Shown piece by piece: positions 27,398 through 38,023 of a DNA stretch of 64,000 bases. Each line of letters opens with the position of its first letter. Positions within the stretch are counted from its first letter, which is position 1. The notes beneath the pieces are model-generated. The model saw nothing but the letters and a program-made list of their open reading frames with translations. It was not told where the DNA came from and did no database searches. The translations under genes and the position numbers were made by a program. Source of the DNA: Pseudomonadota bacterium (GTDB lineage: Bacteria; Pseudomonadota; Alphaproteobacteria; Rhizobiales; MH13); contig JBCCPK010000001.1 in assembly GCA_039024915.1 (NCBI GenBank), positions 620,001-684,000 on the forward strand. The letters run 5' to 3'.

Positions 27398-27553
27398 GGA
27401 AGTTCCACAGAAAGCAACATGACAAGTAAGACCGTTATGGAGGTGTACAAGCTGGTGGGTTGCCGCAGGTCTTTGGCGGCGCGACCGCATCCAAGCTCTT
27501 GACGTTTTGGCCTAGCCGGTGTCCACCGAAGCTCCCTCCGCCGCGCAAAGCCC

Positions 27554-28480
27554 ATGATGCCCTTCGAAGACGATCCCAACATCCCACTAGAACCGAAGCC
27601 TGTACGGCAAGCCCGCTTGATCAGCCAGGTTCTGCCCTACATGCAGCAATATGCGGGCAAGACGATCCTGGTAAAATATGGCGGCCACGCCATGGGTGAT
27701 GCAGCGCTAGCGGACGCGTTTGCACGGGACATCGCGCTTTTGAAGCAGTCGGGCATGAAGCCCATCATTGTTCATGGTGGCGGACCACAAATCGCAGCGA
27801 TGCTCGACCGTCTGGGCATCGAAAGCGCCTTTGAGGGCGGTCTGCGCGTGACCGATGAAAAGGCTATCGAAGTGGTCGAGATGGTGCTCGCCGGATCGAT
27901 CAACAAACAGGTCGTGCAAATGCTGAACGCCGCTGGCGGCAAGGCGATTGGCCTTTGCGGCAAAGATGGCGAGATGGTCACTGCCAAGAAACTCACCCGG
28001 AGCAACGTCGATCCCGACAGCCATATTGAGCAGGTGGTCGATCTTGGTTTCGTTGGTGAGCCCGAATGGGTCAGGCCTGATGTGTTGCACATGGTCACCG
28101 GCGCCGGGCTGATACCTGTGGTCGCCCCGGTCGCAGCGGGCGAAGACGGCAAGACCTACAATGTCAACGCGGACACGTTTGCCGGTGCCGTTGCCGGCGC
28201 TTTGCATGCCTCACGGCTCCTGTTTCTAACCGATGTGGACGGCGTCTTAGACGAAGATGGTCAGCTGATCGCCGAACTGACTGTCGGCGACGCCCGCGAT
28301 CTGATCGCGAAAGGGACGATATCGGGGGGTATGATCCCGAAGGTGGAAACCTGCATCGCCGCGGTGGAAGCCGGGGTGGAGGGCGTTGTCATCCTCAACG
28401 GCAAAGTCCCGCATTGCGTGCTTCTAGAACTGTTCACCGCCCATGGTGCCGGGACCTTGATCAAGCGCGAGGACGCCTGA
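27554..28480 (+). CDS. argB: Acetylglutamate kinase
   Basis: A 308-residue amino-acid kinase. KYGGHAM holds the phosphate-binding lysine and glycines, and [17 protein letters not shown] binds acetylglutamate. It phosphorylates N-acetylglutamate in the second step of arginine synthesis. The length and the N-terminal extension suit the arginine-feedback-sensitive type. Two ATG codons lie in tandem at the start. The stop overlaps the next gene (TGATG). Confidence 0.97.
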   Translation: MMPFEDDPNIPLEPKPVRQARLISQVLPYMQQYAGKTILVKYGGHAMGDAALADAFARDIALLKQSGMKPIIVHGGGPQIAAMLDRLGIESAFEGGLRVTDEKAIEVVEMVLAGSINKQVVQMLNAAGGKAIGLCGKDGEMVTAKKLTRSNVDPDSHIEQVVDLGFVGEPEWVRPDVLHMVTGAGLIPVVAPVAAGEDGKTYNVNADTFAGAVAGALHASRLLFLTDVDGVLDEDGQLIAELTVGDARDLIAKGTISGGMIPKVETCIAAVEAGVEGVVILNGKVPHCVLLELFTAHGAGTLIKREDA

Positions 28481-29232
28481 TGGCTCATACAGCCAACAGC
28501 AATCACACGCCCAACGGCCATAGCGAGCACCATGAGGGTCTGGAAGCGTTCGGGCGGGTCGAGCATTGGATATTCGACCTCGACAACACACTTTATCCGC
28601 GCCACTCCAATCTGCACGAGCAGATGGACCAGCGCATGACGGCCTACCTGGCGGACCTACTCGACCTTGAACACACCGCTGCGCGCACGCGCCAGAAGCA
28701 CTTCTACAAGAATTACGGAACGACATTGCGCGGGTTGATGGTGGAGCATGGCATCACCCCCGACGACTTCCTCGAATATGTTCATGATCTTGACCATTCG
28801 GTGCTCGAGCCTGACCCCAAGCTTGATCAGATGATCGCTACTCTGCCGGGCCATGCCTATGTCTTCACCAATGGGACCAAGAAACATGCCGAAAAGGTGC
28901 TCGAACGGCTCGGCGTATCAGCCCCGTTCCGAGACGTTTTCGATATCGTTTCAGCAGACCTGATGCCGAAACCGAGCCAGATCACCTACGATAAGTTCAT
29001 CGCCCAAACAGGAATTGACCCGACCCGCGCTGCGATGTTCGAGGACCTCTCGCGCAACCTTACCGTCCCGCACGCGATGGGCATGATCACGACCTTGATC
29101 ACGCCGCGCGGCAAAGCCGATCTTTTCCATGAGGACTGGGAATTTGAAGGGCGCGACGATAATCATGTGCGCTACGTCACCGATCATCTGGCGGACTTCC
29201 TTGAGGCCGTCCTCGGCGCGATCAACCCGTAG
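28480..29232 (+). CDS. HAD pyrimidine 5'-nucleotidase-like protein
   Basis: A 250-residue HAD-superfamily hydrolase with motif I IFDLDNTLYP, motif II FTNGTKKHA and a later MFEDLSRNL. It matches the group annotated as pyrimidine 5'-nucleotidase (SDT1/Phm8-like), which dephosphorylates UMP or CMP. The ATG overlaps the argB stop by one base, so translation is coupled. The first 25 residues are His/Asn-rich and probably disordered. Confidence 0.9.
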   Translation: MAHTANSNHTPNGHSEHHEGLEAFGRVEHWIFDLDNTLYPRHSNLHEQMDQRMTAYLADLLDLEHTAARTRQKHFYKNYGTTLRGLMVEHGITPDDFLEYVHDLDHSVLEPDPKLDQMIATLPGHAYVFTNGTKKHAEKVLERLGVSAPFRDVFDIVSADLMPKPSQITYDKFIAQTGIDPTRAAMFEDLSRNLTVPHAMGMITTLITPRGKADLFHEDWEFEGRDDNHVRYVTDHLADFLEAVLGAINP

Positions 29233-29265
29233 CATTCGACCCATCAACGACAACGGACCGAACCG

Positions 29266-30126
29266 ATGCACCACGCCATGACCGATGTTGCGACCATAGA
29301 GAAAGTGGTCAATGACGCTTTTGACGCCCGTGATGGGATCGACACGCACACCCAAGGCGAAATCCGCGATGCGGTGGAAGCCGCGCTTGACCTTCTCGAC
29401 AAGGGTGAAGCCCGCGTCGCCTCGCGATCAGAAGATGGTACGTGGGTTGTTCATGAGTGGTTGAAAAAAGCCGTGCTCCTGTCGTTCCGTCTGACCCAGA
29501 TGGAGGTGATCAAAGGCGCGCCCGGAGACGCCGTTTGGTGGGACAAAGTCCCCTCCAAGTTCGATGGCTGGCGCGCGCTTGATTTCGAGAATGCCGGCTT
29601 TCGTGCGGTGCCCGGTTCCGTTGCGCGGCGATCGGCCTACATCGCCCCTTCTGTCGTGCTGATGCCGTCGTTTGTGAACCTTGGCGCCTATGTCGATGAG
29701 GGCACAATGGTGGATGGCTGGGCAACAGTTGGCTCCTGCGCCCAGATCGGTAAGAACGTGCACCTGTCCGGTGGGGTTGGCATTGGCGGCGTCCTGGAAC
29801 CGATGCAGGCGAGCCCCACCATAATCGAGGACAATTGCTTCATCGGCGCTCGGTCCGAGGTGGTGGAAGGGGTTATCGTCCGCGAAGGCTCTGTTCTCGG
29901 TATGGGCGTGTACATCGGGCAATCGACCAAGATCGTAAATCGGGAAACGGGCGAAGTATCCTACGGGGAGGTGCCACCCTACTCGGTTGTTGTCGCAGGC
30001 TCGATGCCGAGCAGGCCCATGGGCAACGGAGAACCGGGCCCGCACCTTTACTGCGCGGTCATCGTCAAGCAGGTGGACGAACGCACGCGCTCGAAAACCG
30101 GCATTAACGACTTGCTGCGCGACTGA
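29266..30126 (+). CDS. dapD: Tetrahydrodipicolinate N-succinyltransferase
   Basis: A 286-residue left-handed beta-helix acyltransferase. The helical N-domain ends in [12 protein letters not shown], and hexapeptide repeats follow ([29 protein letters not shown]). DapD makes N-succinyl-2-amino-6-ketopimelate for lysine and diaminopimelate synthesis. It lies in the conserved argB-HAD-dapD-dapE order. An ATG at 29278 is an alternative start. Confidence 0.97.
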   Translation: MHHAMTDVATIEKVVNDAFDARDGIDTHTQGEIRDAVEAALDLLDKGEARVASRSEDGTWVVHEWLKKAVLLSFRLTQMEVIKGAPGDAVWWDKVPSKFDGWRALDFENAGFRAVPGSVARRSAYIAPSVVLMPSFVNLGAYVDEGTMVDGWATVGSCAQIGKNVHLSGGVGIGGVLEPMQASPTIIEDNCFIGARSEVVEGVIVREGSVLGMGVYIGQSTKIVNRETGEVSYGEVPPYSVVVAGSMPSRPMGNGEPGPHLYCAVIVKQVDERTRSKTGINDLLRD

Positions 30127-30232
30127 AACCCCAGGGTATGAAGCGTTGGCCTTGAAAGCGCCCGAAGCGCCGAACATTTAAGGGGCAGCGCAAAGCGCAC
30201 TCAATCGACCAAGACACCAACCGGACTGCAAA

Positions 30233-30733
30233 GTGGCCAACACACCTCCACCCCTTCCAGACGATGACCCGCCGACAGGTGGGCCAGCCGCGCTGCCACC
30301 ACCTGGTGGCGCGCCGGGCGGTGGGCAGCCGGTGGACCCGCAGACGTTTTTCTGGCTGTTTTTCCGGCCTGATGGTCGCGTCGGTCGACAGGTTTACTGG
30401 CTGACGTTCTTTTTTCTGGTCGCTCTTGTGGGCGCGACGCAGCCTTTTTTGATCGATCCGGAAACGCAGAGTATTGCGTGGCAATTCGGTCCCTTACAGT
30501 CCTTCGTGTACACGGCCTCGACCGTCTGCTCGATCATTGTCTCGATCAAGCGGTTGCACGATCTTGGCCTGTCCGGGTTCATTGCGCTTGGTTTGATCAT
30601 ACCGTTTATCGGTGTAGTGCTGACGCTTTGGCTCGGCGTGCGCAAGGGAGATGACGGTCCGAACGCTTACGGTGAGCGCGCAGATGTTCGTCCTCCAGGT
30701 CCGCTCGGAGGGACCAGCGGCAGGCCCGATTGA
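30233..30733 (+). CDS. DUF805 inner-membrane protein
   Basis: A 166-residue protein with a proline- and glycine-rich N-terminus (PPPLPDDDPPTGG), then the DUF805 motif RPDGRVGRQVYW and three or four membrane segments. The family is YhaH-like and has no assigned function. It begins with GTG. The stop overlaps the dapE start (TGATG), and its place between dapD and dapE is common in Hyphomicrobiales. Confidence 0.85.
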   Translation: MANTPPPLPDDDPPTGGPAALPPPGGAPGGGQPVDPQTFFWLFFRPDGRVGRQVYWLTFFFLVALVGATQPFLIDPETQSIAWQFGPLQSFVYTASTVCSIIVSIKRLHDLGLSGFIALGLIIPFIGVVLTLWLGVRKGDDGPNAYGERADVRPPGPLGGTSGRPD

Positions 30734-31929
30734 TGGCGATTGATCCCCGCGATCCTGTCGCGGTCCTGCAGCACCTCATTCAACAACCGAGCGTGACGCC
30801 AGACAGTGGCGGCGCGCTGGATGCGGTGGCCAACCTTCTGCGCCCCATGGGTTTTGTTATCGACCAGCCGGTTTTCTCGGCTCCCAATACCCCGGACATC
30901 CCCAACCTTTTCGCCGTGGTCGGTTCATCCGACGGCAATGCCCCTCATTTCGCATGGGCGGGACACCTCGATGTTGTGCCAGTTGGCAGCGAGGAGGCCT
31001 GGAGCCAGGGGCCGTTTTCGGGAACGGTGGATAGCGGCAGGCTCTACGGTCGCGGCGCGGTGGATATGAAGGGCGGCGTTGCCGCCATGATTGCGGCAAC
31101 GGCGCGCTTTCTGTCAGACGCTAGAGCCGCCGGAGGCGACTTTGGCGGGCGCCTCTCTTTTATCCTCACAGGCGATGAGGAAGGTCCAGCAATCAATGGC
31201 ACCAAGCCGCTGATGAAGCACATCGCGGCGCGCGGCGAAAACATAACGGCGTGCCTGCTTGGAGAGCCCACCAATCCTGAGGCGCTCGGCGACATGATCA
31301 AGGTCGGGCGGCGCGGGTCGCTGACTGCCCTGCTCACAGTCGAGGGGATACAAGGCCATGTGGCGTATCCGCATCTGGCGGCCAATCCGCTCAATCCGCT
31401 GGCCGAAGCGCTTGTGGCACTGAAGGCGCCGCTTGATGAAGGTAACAAGCTGTTCCAACCCTCCAACCTTGAACCAGTCACCATCGACACCGGCAACGGG
31501 GCAACCAACATCATCCCGGCGCGAACAACAGCGCGCATCAATGTTCGCTTCAACAGTGAGTGGTCAGCCGAAAGCCTCGAAACCGAATTGCGGAAGCGGC
31601 TTGATACCTTGGATTGGCAAGGCTGCCGCTACTCCTTCGACTTGGTCGAAACGCCAAGCGAAGCTTTCTACACCGAGCCCGGCGGCTTCGTGAGCCAACT
31701 CGTTGCTGCCATTGAAACCTCGACGGGGCGCACACCGGAACTGTCGACGTCGGGCGGCACGTCCGACGCCCGCTTCATCAAGGACTATTGCCCTGTCGTC
31801 GAGTTCGGCCTGGTCGGGCAGACGATGCACAAGGTCGATGAGCACGTGGAGGTGGCCGACCTCGAGGCGCTCACAGCGATCTATGAGGACGTTCTGAGAC
31901 GGTTCTTTCGGCAGGGCCGCGCCGCTTAG
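30733..31929 (+). CDS. dapE: Succinyl-diaminopimelate desuccinylase
   Basis: A 398-residue M20 metallohydrolase. The metal-binding His and Asp are in WAGHLDVVP and GRGAVDMKGG, and the catalytic Glu pair is in LTGDEEGPA. DapE releases succinate to give LL-diaminopimelate for cell wall and lysine. I start at the ATG at 30733, overlapping the DUF805 stop, rather than at the TTG one codon earlier. Confidence 0.97.
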   Translation: MAIDPRDPVAVLQHLIQQPSVTPDSGGALDAVANLLRPMGFVIDQPVFSAPNTPDIPNLFAVVGSSDGNAPHFAWAGHLDVVPVGSEEAWSQGPFSGTVDSGRLYGRGAVDMKGGVAAMIAATARFLSDARAAGGDFGGRLSFILTGDEEGPAINGTKPLMKHIAARGENITACLLGEPTNPEALGDMIKVGRRGSLTALLTVEGIQGHVAYPHLAANPLNPLAEALVALKAPLDEGNKLFQPSNLEPVTIDTGNGATNIIPARTTARINVRFNSEWSAESLETELRKRLDTLDWQGCRYSFDLVETPSEAFYTEPGGFVSQLVAAIETSTGRTPELSTSGGTSDARFIKDYCPVVEFGLVGQTMHKVDEHVEVADLEALTAIYEDVLRRFFRQGRAA

Positions 31930-32216
31930 ATCGAAGGCGTCGTGTAGAGAATGTCACCATTGTTCGTGGTCGCCGCAACACCACACTCAAATCCGCCCCT
32001 ACGAACCCGAGCCAGCGCCTCAGGGCCTTGCCCCAAATACACCGCATCCGGCCATGCTAGCCTAACGGACTCCGGACGGGACTGATGGACCGCCGATGCT
32101 CGTAGTTCGTCGCAAGACTGAATAGGTTGCTGCGCACTCCCGGTGCTCTGACAGGCCGTCAAGACCAGCCCGCAGCCTAGCAAAACCCCACTTGAAGTAA
32201 GCATCCAACGATTCAT
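31926..32216 (-). CDS. Small lipoprotein
   Basis: A 96-residue protein with a lipoprotein signal peptide (SSGVLLGCGLVLTAC) and lipobox LTAC, cut before the Cys. The rest contains two more cysteines and ends GDILYTTPSI. No family is recognised. It converges with dapE, overlapping by 4 bp. The 130-bp gap beyond it, before truA, shows nothing clear. Confidence 0.75.
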   Translation of the reverse strand: MNRWMLTSSGVLLGCGLVLTACQSTGSAQQPIQSCDELRASAVHQSRPESVRLAWPDAVYLGQGPEALARVRRGGFECGVAATTNNGDILYTTPSI

Positions 32217-32346
32217 TGCGATGTTTCCGCTTTCGCATTGCTCATCAACAAATAGTGGATCATCATGAATTTTGGGTCAAATAGACTTAGGTTTTACATG
32301 TTGAGACAATAAGAACGAAGGCTATGCATCTACGTATTTCTGACGT

Positions 32347-33084
32347 TTAATACTCCGTCTTTAAAAACACCAACCCGCACGCTGGCGCGACCGCCGGACA
32401 CTTGGTGCGGTCACGCGCTTCCAGCATCGCGTTGATGTCGTCGGGTGTGGCGCGACCCTCACCAGCCAGTTTCAAGGCGCCCACAAGCGAGCGCACCTGA
32501 TTGTGGAGGAAGGAGCGCGCCGCCGCATCAACGTAGATGTGCTCGCCTTCGCGATATACCTGCAGGCGCTCAAGCGTGCGCTCGGGTGACTTCGCTTGGC
32601 AGTGGGCTGAGCGGAATGTGGTGAAGTCGTGGTGGCCGACCAGCCGATCCGCAGCGGCCTGCATCAGCCTCTCATCGAGGGGCTTCTTCACGCCCCAGAC
32701 CCGCCCTCGCTCGAAGACCGGTTGTGTCCAGCGGTTCAAGATTGTGTAGCGGTAGTGTCGTCGTGTGGCTGAGAAACGTGCATCGAAGTCTTGGCCCACC
32801 TGCTCTGCGGCGAGCACCCCAACATGCTCAGTGACCATGTGCGCGTTCATGGCGTCACGTACGGTGTCCGCGGGCCAGTCCTTTGTCAGGTCAAAATGGA
32901 CGACCTGCCCGATGGCGTGGACGCCGGTATCCGTCCGGCCTGCCGCTTTCAGCGTAACCACATCGCCACAAAAGGCCTTCACCGCCGCTTCCAGAACGCC
33001 TTGGATGGACGGCGCATTGTCCTGACGTTGGAAGCCCGAATAGGGCGCGCCATCATATTCGACAGTGAGTTTGTAGCGGGGCAC
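32347..33084 (-). CDS. truA: tRNA pseudouridine(38-40) synthase
   Basis: A 245-residue TruA with YKLTVEYDGAPYSGFQRQ at the front and the catalytic aspartate in GRTDTGVHAIGQV. It converts U38-U40 of the anticodon arm to pseudouridine. FLHNQVRSLVGAL near the end is also typical. It follows fmt on the same strand by 56 bp. Confidence 0.97.
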   Translation of the reverse strand: MPRYKLTVEYDGAPYSGFQRQDNAPSIQGVLEAAVKAFCGDVVTLKAAGRTDTGVHAIGQVVHFDLTKDWPADTVRDAMNAHMVTEHVGVLAAEQVGQDFDARFSATRRHYRYTILNRWTQPVFERGRVWGVKKPLDERLMQAAADRLVGHHDFTTFRSAHCQAKSPERTLERLQVYREGEHIYVDAAARSFLHNQVRSLVGALKLAGEGRATPDDINAMLEARDRTKCPAVAPACGLVFLKTEY

Positions 33085-33140
33085 GTTTCAATCCTTCGCC
33101 GCGCATCGTTCCGGTCCTGCGGACCGATCGCTTGTGCGCG

Positions 33141-34067
33141 TCAGCCCAATAGATCACCAGGGGCCAGACCCGACCCGTTCAAGAACGCCCCCATGTCCAT
33201 GGGTTGTTTGCCAGCACGCTGAACCTCGACAAGCCGCAAAGCGCCCAGTCCACATCCCACGCGATGGCCGTCGATCAGCGCACCAGCAACGCCCTCGCCT
33301 TCGGCAGGCTCGACCCGAAGGACCTTAAGCCGCTCGCGCTTGTCGTTGATGCTCACCTCGGTCCACGCGCCTGGAAAAGGCGAGAGGCCATGAATGTGCC
33401 GCAGCACCTTCTCGGCGGGGGCTTGCCAATCGATGCGTGCTTCCGACTTGTCGATCTTGTCGGCGTAGGTGACGCCCTCTTCAGGCTGGGGCGTCATTGT
33501 CAGTGCCGAGCGGGACAGGGCGGCCATGGCGCGCCCCATCAGGTCAGCGCCAAGGCGCGCAAGCTGATCATGCGCATCCTTGGCGGTCATCGTGTCGGTG
33601 ATAGCGAGCCGTTCGGCCATGGCAACAGGGCCTGTATCGAGGCCTGGCTCCATCTTCATCACCATAACACCGGTCTCCTCGTCCCCCGCCATGATCGCTC
33701 GGTTGATTGGAGCGGCACCGCGCCAGCGCGGCAAGAGCGATGCGTGCAGATTGTAACAGCCATGCTCCGGAGCAGCGAGAACCGCTTTCGGCAGAATCAT
33801 CCCGTAGGCGACGACCACCGCTGCATCAGCGCCGAAGTCTGCAAAGCGGTCTTTCTCATCCTGATCGCGAAGCGAGCCGGGATGGAAAACTGGGATCCCA
33901 AGGGCTTCGGCCTGAGCATGTACTGGGGATGGTCGCGTGGTCATGCCACGACCGGAGGCCGCTGGTGCGCGGGTGTAACAGGCGAGAACGTCGTGGCCCT
34001 GGCCAACCAATTCCAGGAGCGTTGGCACTGCGAAATCTGGCGTACCCATGAAGATCAATTTGAGCAT
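33141..34067 (-). CDS. fmt: Methionyl-tRNA formyltransferase
   Basis: A 308-residue enzyme that formylates initiator Met-tRNA. MLKLIFMGTPDFAVPTLLEL opens the folate domain, and the catalytic LHASLLPRWRGAAPI is intact. The ATG at 34067 starts the conserved domain. In many relatives def precedes fmt; here pheT diverges from it and def is absent. The enzyme normally recognises the unpaired 1:72 position, a feature also present in the prophage tRNA at 55027. Confidence 0.97.
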   Translation of the reverse strand: MLKLIFMGTPDFAVPTLLELVGQGHDVLACYTRAPAASGRGMTTRPSPVHAQAEALGIPVFHPGSLRDQDEKDRFADFGADAAVVVAYGMILPKAVLAAPEHGCYNLHASLLPRWRGAAPINRAIMAGDEETGVMVMKMEPGLDTGPVAMAERLAITDTMTAKDAHDQLARLGADLMGRAMAALSRSALTMTPQPEEGVTYADKIDKSEARIDWQAPAEKVLRHIHGLSPFPGAWTEVSINDKRERLKVLRVEPAEGEGVAGALIDGHRVGCGLGALRLVEVQRAGKQPMDMGAFLNGSGLAPGDLLG

Positions 34068-34179
34068 GGGCGTGGCATGTAGCCGATTGTAGCGCCATTG
34101 CAAGCGCGCCCAATCCATGCGATGCCCCGCCGCAGATTTTCCAACCCCTTTTTCGCTTGCAGAAGACGCTGCCGAGGCC

Positions 34180-36588
34180 ATGAAGTTCACTCTGTCCTGG
34201 CTCAAGGATCACCTTGAGACCAACGCCGATCTCGCCACCATCACCGACACGCTGACCCGCATCGGCCTTGAGGTCGAAGAGGTAGACGACCGCGCCGTTT
34301 ACGCGCCGTTTGTGATCGGTAAGGTGCTGAGCGCGGAGAAGCACCCCGACGCGGATCGGCTGAAGGTTTTGAAAGTCGACACAGGTTCGGGCGAGCCGGT
34401 ACAGGTTGTGTGTGGAGCGCCGAATGCACGCGAAGGGATGAGCGGCGTCTTCGCCCCTCCCGGCGCTTATGTTCCCGGCATTAATGTGACCCTCGAGATC
34501 GGCAAGATCCGAGGCGTTGAATCCCGCGGCATGATGTTGTCGGAGCGCGAATTGCAGCTCTCCGACGAGCATGACGGTATCATTGATCTCGATACGGATA
34601 TGCCGGCTGGCTCCTCCTATGCGACGTTCGCGCAGCTTGATGACCCGGTCATCGAGATCGGCCTGACGCCGAACCGCCCCGATTGTACGGGCGTTTTCGG
34701 CATCGCACGCGACCTGGCCGCAGCCGGCCTCGGCACGCTGAAGGACACACCGATCCCGACCATCACAAGCAGTGAGCCCTGCCCCGTTTCGGTGACGCTC
34801 GCGTTTGACGGCAAGAGCCTGTGCCCCACATTTGCCCTGTGTCTTGTTCGCGGGGTCAAGAATGGTCCGTCGCCCCTTTGGATGCAGAAGCGCCTCAAGG
34901 CAATCGGGCTCCGGCCGATTAACGCTCTTGTCGACATCACCAACTACATCACTTTCGATCGCGGCCGCCCCTTGCACGTGTTCGACGCGGCAAAGGTGAC
35001 GGGCAACCTGACCGTGCGCGTGGCGAAAGACGGCGAGAGCTTTCTCGCGCTGGACGGCAAGACCTACACCTTGGACCCGTCCATGTGCGTGATCGCCGAC
35101 GAACGTGGCGTCGAAAGCCTGTCGGGCGTAATGGGCGGCGAAGAATCGGGCTGCGACGAGACCACCACCGACGTCCTGATCGAGTCTGCCCTTTGGGTGC
35201 CGAGCAACATTGCGGCTACAGGCCGAAAATTGGGGATCATCACCGACGCGCGGTACCGCTTCGAACGCGGTGTCGACCCTGCCTTCAACGAAAAAGGCCT
35301 CGATCTGGCGACGCAGATGGTCGTTGATCTGTGCGGTGGCACGCCAACTGACAAGACCGTTGCAGGAGCTATTCCGGAAGAGGACCGGATCATCGATTTT
35401 CCCACTGCGGAAGTGAAACGGCTGTCCGGCCTCGACGTCAGTGCGCGCGAGATCAAGGCTACGCTTACCTTGCTGGGGTTCTGGGCCACCGGCAATGATG
35501 AGATCCTAAAGGTCGCGGTTCCAACATGGCGCCCGGACGTTGAAGGCAAGGCGGACCTTGTCGAAGAGGTCATGCGGATCGTCGGCGTCGACCAGGTTCC
35601 GCTAACGCCATCGCTCGGCCGGCAATCGGTGGTTCGGCCGGTGCTGACAGAGATCCAGAAACGCACCCGGCGGGCCAAGCGCGTTCTTGCGGGTCGCGGC
35701 CTTCTGGAAGCGGTTACGTGGTCATTCATCAAGCAGGATGACGCGGCAACGTTCGGCGGCGGTTCGGCGGATGTCCAGCTGGCCAATCCCATTTCGCTTG
35801 AGATGGGGACAATGCGCCCATCCCTGTTACCGAGCCTTTTGCGCAACTGCCAGGCCAACGTCGATCGGGGAAGCGGCGATGTGGCACTGTTCGAGGTTGG
35901 ACAGGTATTCGCGGGCGACGCCCCTGAAGATCAAACAATCTCTGCCTGTGGCATTCGGCGTGGGACGGCTGCCATGGCCGGTCGTAGCCGCCATTGGGTG
36001 AGTGACTTCCCGACCGTATCAGCGTTCAACGCGAAGGGCGACGCGCTGGCACTTCTCGATGAACTTGGGCTCGACCCCCGAACATGCCAGATCGAAGCTG
36101 AAGCGCCCTCATGGTACCATCCTGGACAGTCGGGCACGATCCGACGTGGTCGTGATGTGTTCGGCACGTTCGGCGCGCTGCATCCCCGCACCTTGCGAGA
36201 GATGGATATCGCTGGGCCGATCGTTGCCTTCGAGATAACGCTCGACGCTCTCCCAGGCGCTCGACGCAAAGCAACCCGGACGAAGCCGCCGCTACACCTG
36301 CACGACCTGATGCCTGTGCGCCGCGATTTCGCCTTCGTGGTGGACGCCGATGTGGCGGCCGATGCGCTGCTGCGCGCCGCCAAAGGGGCGGACAAGGATC
36401 TCGTCAGCGATGTGGCCCTGTTCGACGTCTACGCCGGCGAGCACATTGAGAAGGGCAAGAAATCCCTCGCGGTCGAGGTGACCTTGCAACCCAAGGACAA
36501 GACGCTCACCGATGAGCAGATTGACGCTGTGGGGGCAAAGATCATCGGTGCTGTGGAACAGAAGTTGGGCGGCGTTCTGCGCGCTTGA
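34180..36588 (+). CDS. pheT: Phenylalanine-tRNA ligase, beta subunit
   Basis: An 802-residue beta subunit. A tRNA-binding domain (about 40-150, with [20 protein letters not shown]) is followed by B3/B4 ([15 protein letters not shown]), B5, the catalytic-like core and the C-terminal FDX-ACB domain (about 705-802, [15 protein letters not shown]-type). It works as an alpha2-beta2 enzyme. pheS is not next to it in this window, although in most bacteria pheS and pheT are adjacent. The ATG at 34180 opens [13 protein letters not shown], the normal start. Confidence 0.97.
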   Translation: MKFTLSWLKDHLETNADLATITDTLTRIGLEVEEVDDRAVYAPFVIGKVLSAEKHPDADRLKVLKVDTGSGEPVQVVCGAPNAREGMSGVFAPPGAYVPGINVTLEIGKIRGVESRGMMLSERELQLSDEHDGIIDLDTDMPAGSSYATFAQLDDPVIEIGLTPNRPDCTGVFGIARDLAAAGLGTLKDTPIPTITSSEPCPVSVTLAFDGKSLCPTFALCLVRGVKNGPSPLWMQKRLKAIGLRPINALVDITNYITFDRGRPLHVFDAAKVTGNLTVRVAKDGESFLALDGKTYTLDPSMCVIADERGVESLSGVMGGEESGCDETTTDVLIESALWVPSNIAATGRKLGIITDARYRFERGVDPAFNEKGLDLATQMVVDLCGGTPTDKTVAGAIPEEDRIIDFPTAEVKRLSGLDVSAREIKATLTLLGFWATGNDEILKVAVPTWRPDVEGKADLVEEVMRIVGVDQVPLTPSLGRQSVVRPVLTEIQKRTRRAKRVLAGRGLLEAVTWSFIKQDDAATFGGGSADVQLANPISLEMGTMRPSLLPSLLRNCQANVDRGSGDVALFEVGQVFAGDAPEDQTISACGIRRGTAAMAGRSRHWVSDFPTVSAFNAKGDALALLDELGLDPRTCQIEAEAPSWYHPGQSGTIRRGRDVFGTFGALHPRTLREMDIAGPIVAFEITLDALPGARRKATRTKPPLHLHDLMPVRRDFAFVVDADVAADALLRAAKGADKDLVSDVALFDVYAGEHIEKGKKSLAVEVTLQPKDKTLTDEQIDAVGAKIIGAVEQKLGGVLRA

Positions 36589-36757
36589 CGCAGAGCCCCT
36601 GCCTATCCCCGGAAAAGCCAGATCTTGGCTTGGCCGCTACCGCTGACTTCATCCAGCAACAAACCGGCGATTTTGCGCGTCCGCAACCGGTTGCGGGTGC
36701 CAAGGTCCCTCGCTAAGCTCTCAACAAAACAAAACAGTGTCCGTGGGAGTTTTTAAA

Positions 36758-37912
36758 ATGCGTCAACCGCCAACCCGTCCGCTCTTGCCGAAAGCGCGCG
36801 CAGCCTCGTCGCAGGATGAAAGCCGCCGCGCCTTCCTCAAGGCTGGTTTGGTCGCCGGTGCAGCCGGCGTCGGGGCGCTTGCTGCGCCCGCCATCGTCAA
36901 AGGGCAGCAAACCATCAACTGGACCATGGCCTCGTCTTGGCCAAAAGGCGCGCCTGGCGTGGGCGTAAATGCCGAGAGAGTTGCCGACAAGATCACCTCC
37001 ATGTCGGGCGGGCGTATCCAGATCGACTTCAATGCGGGCGGCGAACTCGTCCCGCCATTTGAGGTGTTTGATGCCGTCGCGGGCGGCACGGCAGACCTTG
37101 CCCACACCACGCCCTACTACGCGGTTGGTAAAGACCAGGCGATGCACTTTTTCACGGGCGTACCCTTCGGTCTGACGGCGCTTGAACATATTGCCTGGCT
37201 GCGCTTTGGCGGCGGTCAAGCGCTTTGGGATCGCGCGTACGAGCCGTTCGGTCTGAAACCTTTCTACACAGGATCTTCAGGTCCGCAGGCTGGTGGCTGG
37301 TTCCGGGAAGAGCTCACCTCGTTGGACGACCTTCAGGGACTCAATTTCCGTGTCGCCGGCTTGGGCGGTGAAGTTATGCGACGCATTGGCGTCAACCCCG
37401 TTTTGCTGCCGCCGCCGGAGATATTCCCGGCGATGCAAAACGGGACCATAGACGCGGCCGAATGGATCGGCCCGTGGAACGATCTGGCGTTCGGTCTCTT
37501 TCGGGTCGCCAAGCATTATTACATGCCGGCTTTTCACGAGATGGGTCCGGCGTTGGAACTGATCGTGAGCCAGGAGGCCTACAACGCGCTACCCAACGAT
37601 CTGCAAAGGATCGTTGAAGAGGCTTGCTTGGCCGCTTCGATGGAGACGACAGCAGATTTCACGTTCCACAACATCGTGTCCCTGCGGCCGTTGATCGAGG
37701 AGCACGAGGTGCAGGTTCACACCATGCCGGACGCCATCATTGATGCACTTGCCGCCGAAACCGGCCCGGTGCTGCAGGAGGTTGCGGATTCGAGCGTCAT
37801 TGCGGGCGAAACCTTCGCATCCTTCCAGGCGTTTCTTGCCGAAGCAAACATGTACGCGCAGGCGTCTGACCTCGCGGCACTTGAGATGCGAGCAAAAGCG
37901 CTGGGCATGTAG
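36758..37912 (+). CDS. TRAP transporter binding protein (DctP family)
   Basis: A 384-residue periplasmic protein. The Tat signal SRRAFLKAGLVAGAAGVGAL and the domain motifs NWTMASSWPKGAPG, GLNFRVAGLGGEVMRRIGV and NGTIDAAEWIGPWND fit the FcbT1/TakP-like branch that binds organic acids such as keto acids or aromatic acids. GGGAG 8 bp before the ATG at 36758 sets the start. No membrane subunits (DctQ/DctM) follow: a strong terminator and a tRNA come next, so it is an orphan or its partners are elsewhere. Confidence 0.9.
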   Translation: MRQPPTRPLLPKARAASSQDESRRAFLKAGLVAGAAGVGALAAPAIVKGQQTINWTMASSWPKGAPGVGVNAERVADKITSMSGGRIQIDFNAGGELVPPFEVFDAVAGGTADLAHTTPYYAVGKDQAMHFFTGVPFGLTALEHIAWLRFGGGQALWDRAYEPFGLKPFYTGSSGPQAGGWFREELTSLDDLQGLNFRVAGLGGEVMRRIGVNPVLLPPPEIFPAMQNGTIDAAEWIGPWNDLAFGLFRVAKHYYMPAFHEMGPALELIVSQEAYNALPNDLQRIVEEACLAASMETTADFTFHNIVSLRPLIEEHEVQVHTMPDAIIDALAAETGPVLQEVADSSVIAGETFASFQAFLAEANMYAQASDLAALEMRAKALGM

Positions 37913-37938
37913 CGCGGGCAAGTTGCTTGCGGACATGC

Positions 37939-37968
37939 AAAAGCCCCGCAATCCAAGCGGGGCTTTTT
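37939..37968 (+). terminator. Rho-independent terminator of the TRAP gene
   Basis: AAAAGCCCCGC - 7 bases - GCGGGGCTTTTT: an 8-bp GC-rich stem flanked by A and T runs, 26 bp after the TRAP gene stop. By symmetry it could act in both directions. Confidence 0.93.
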
Positions 37969-38023
37969 GTTTCCGGCCCTTGAAAGGCAAAGCGCTGCAC
38001 GCTAACCACACGCCTCGAAGAAT

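Noticed and set aside
36615-36631. AAGCCA-GATCT-TGGCTT hairpin after pheT as a terminator
   Set aside because: Only 6 bp and no T run follows; too weak to call.
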